Below, one piece after another: positions 63,881 through 64,000 of a DNA stretch of 64,000 nucleotides. The notes beneath the pieces are model-generated. The model worked only from the letters and a program-made list of their open reading frames with translations. It was not told the origin of the DNA and searched no databases. This DNA is from Pseudothauera lacus (GTDB lineage Bacteria > Pseudomonadota > Gammaproteobacteria > Burkholderiales > Rhodocyclaceae). Position 1 is the stretch's first letter. Each line of letters begins with the position of its first letter. A program made the translations under genes and the position numbers. The DNA lies in contig NZ_PZKC01000008.1 in NCBI RefSeq assembly GCF_003034845.1, positions 109,467 through 173,466 on the forward strand, written 5' to 3'.

Positions 63881-64000
63881 GAAGCCGCTACGCGGAGAGG
63901 TCGCCCGCCGGGCACCCACGAACTATCCTGCATGACGACTCCATCACGGTGATGGCGTCGATTCTGCATGACTTCGTGAGGAGTGACCAGCATGCCATCG
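63881..64000. other. Right-edge sequence, probably the end of a further cassette
   Basis: No gene can be assigned. On the reverse strand one frame stays open from the edge to a TAG at 63890-63888, eight bases before the attC2 R'' box, as a cassette gene would; on the forward strand a frame with ILHDDSITVMASILHDF is also open to the edge. An imperfect palindrome of 12+12 bp (CGACTCCATCAC / GTGATGGCGTCG) lies at 63936-63960. Confidence 0.35.

Overview
The window is GC-rich, densely coded bacterial DNA, most likely from a betaproteobacterium of the Rhodocyclales (Thauera/Azoarcus/Zoogloea-like). This placement is inferred from the gene order (bioB/comF/trmL/gpsA/secB/grxC), a PEP-CTERM exosortase substrate with its PrsT-type TPR protein, TRAP transporters of two classes and paired NosL proteins. 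No marker RNA gene is present, so the genus is not fixed. No tRNA, rRNA, CRISPR array or prophage was seen.

Layout. 1-5.5 kb: biotin genes (bioC fragment, bioB), comF, trmL, and a leftward operon with a persulfide-sensor-like ArsR repressor, rhodanese, grxC, secB, an SH3 protein and gpsA. 5.8-12.6 kb: envC and an S41 protease (cell-wall and periplasm functions), a conserved unknown, a MoeB/ThiF-type E1 enzyme, then ribD-nrdR-glyA on the other strand. 12.7-17 kb: a DctPQM TRAP transporter with a phosphatase. 17-24 kb: pmbA, darP(yjgA), mogA, msrPQ, aroG and a FetAB-type ABC pair. 24-28.2 kb: a PrsT-like TPR protein and a PEP-CTERM protein behind a candidate sigma-54 promoter, ending at a MITE-like element. 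28.2-35.2 kb: an aldehyde dehydrogenase, a c'-type cytochrome, a large PEP/pyruvate-binding-domain protein and a complete YfiR-YfiN-YfiB c-di-GMP module. 35.3-39.2 kb: a TAXI-type TRAP system with a UspA gene inside it. 39.3-43.7 kb: dinB, a DUF1538 / PII-like / CBS operon and a PduO adenosyltransferase. 43.8-48.5 kb: a VapBC-type toxin-antitoxin pair set 1 bp before alaS, then a PAS-GGDEF protein.

48.5-55 kb holds the most interesting block. An HDOD protein is followed by an eight-gene leftward operon: a small membrane-anchored protein, an FtsX-type permease, its ATPase, a membrane protein with an HHHCPFC motif, a TlpA-like thioredoxin lipoprotein, a TauE/SafE-like membrane protein, and two NosL-type proteins (one with a Tat-like signal, one with a Sec-like signal). 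An FNR/Dnr-like site lies just upstream. It reads as an anaerobically regulated envelope copper or redox maturation system. Its arrangement recalls the FtsX-ABC/thioredoxin part of bacterial iron-uptake clusters, with NosL in place of the iron proteins.

55-61 kb: phosphomannomutase, a YheT hydrolase, a SnoaL-like protein, a zinc-finger protein and ilvE, then a yefM-yoeB pair, a dispersed repeat and a LysE exporter with two very small membrane proteins. 61.3-64 kb: visibly A+T-richer genes (an ankyrin protein and a DUF1963 protein). The DUF1963 gene is bounded by two sequences with the architecture of integron attC sites, so the right end probably enters a chromosomal integron cassette array. 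Three copies of one dispersed repeat (about 35.3, 40.5 and 60.1 kb) share the ends ACCCGGCAAT...ATTGCCGGGT.
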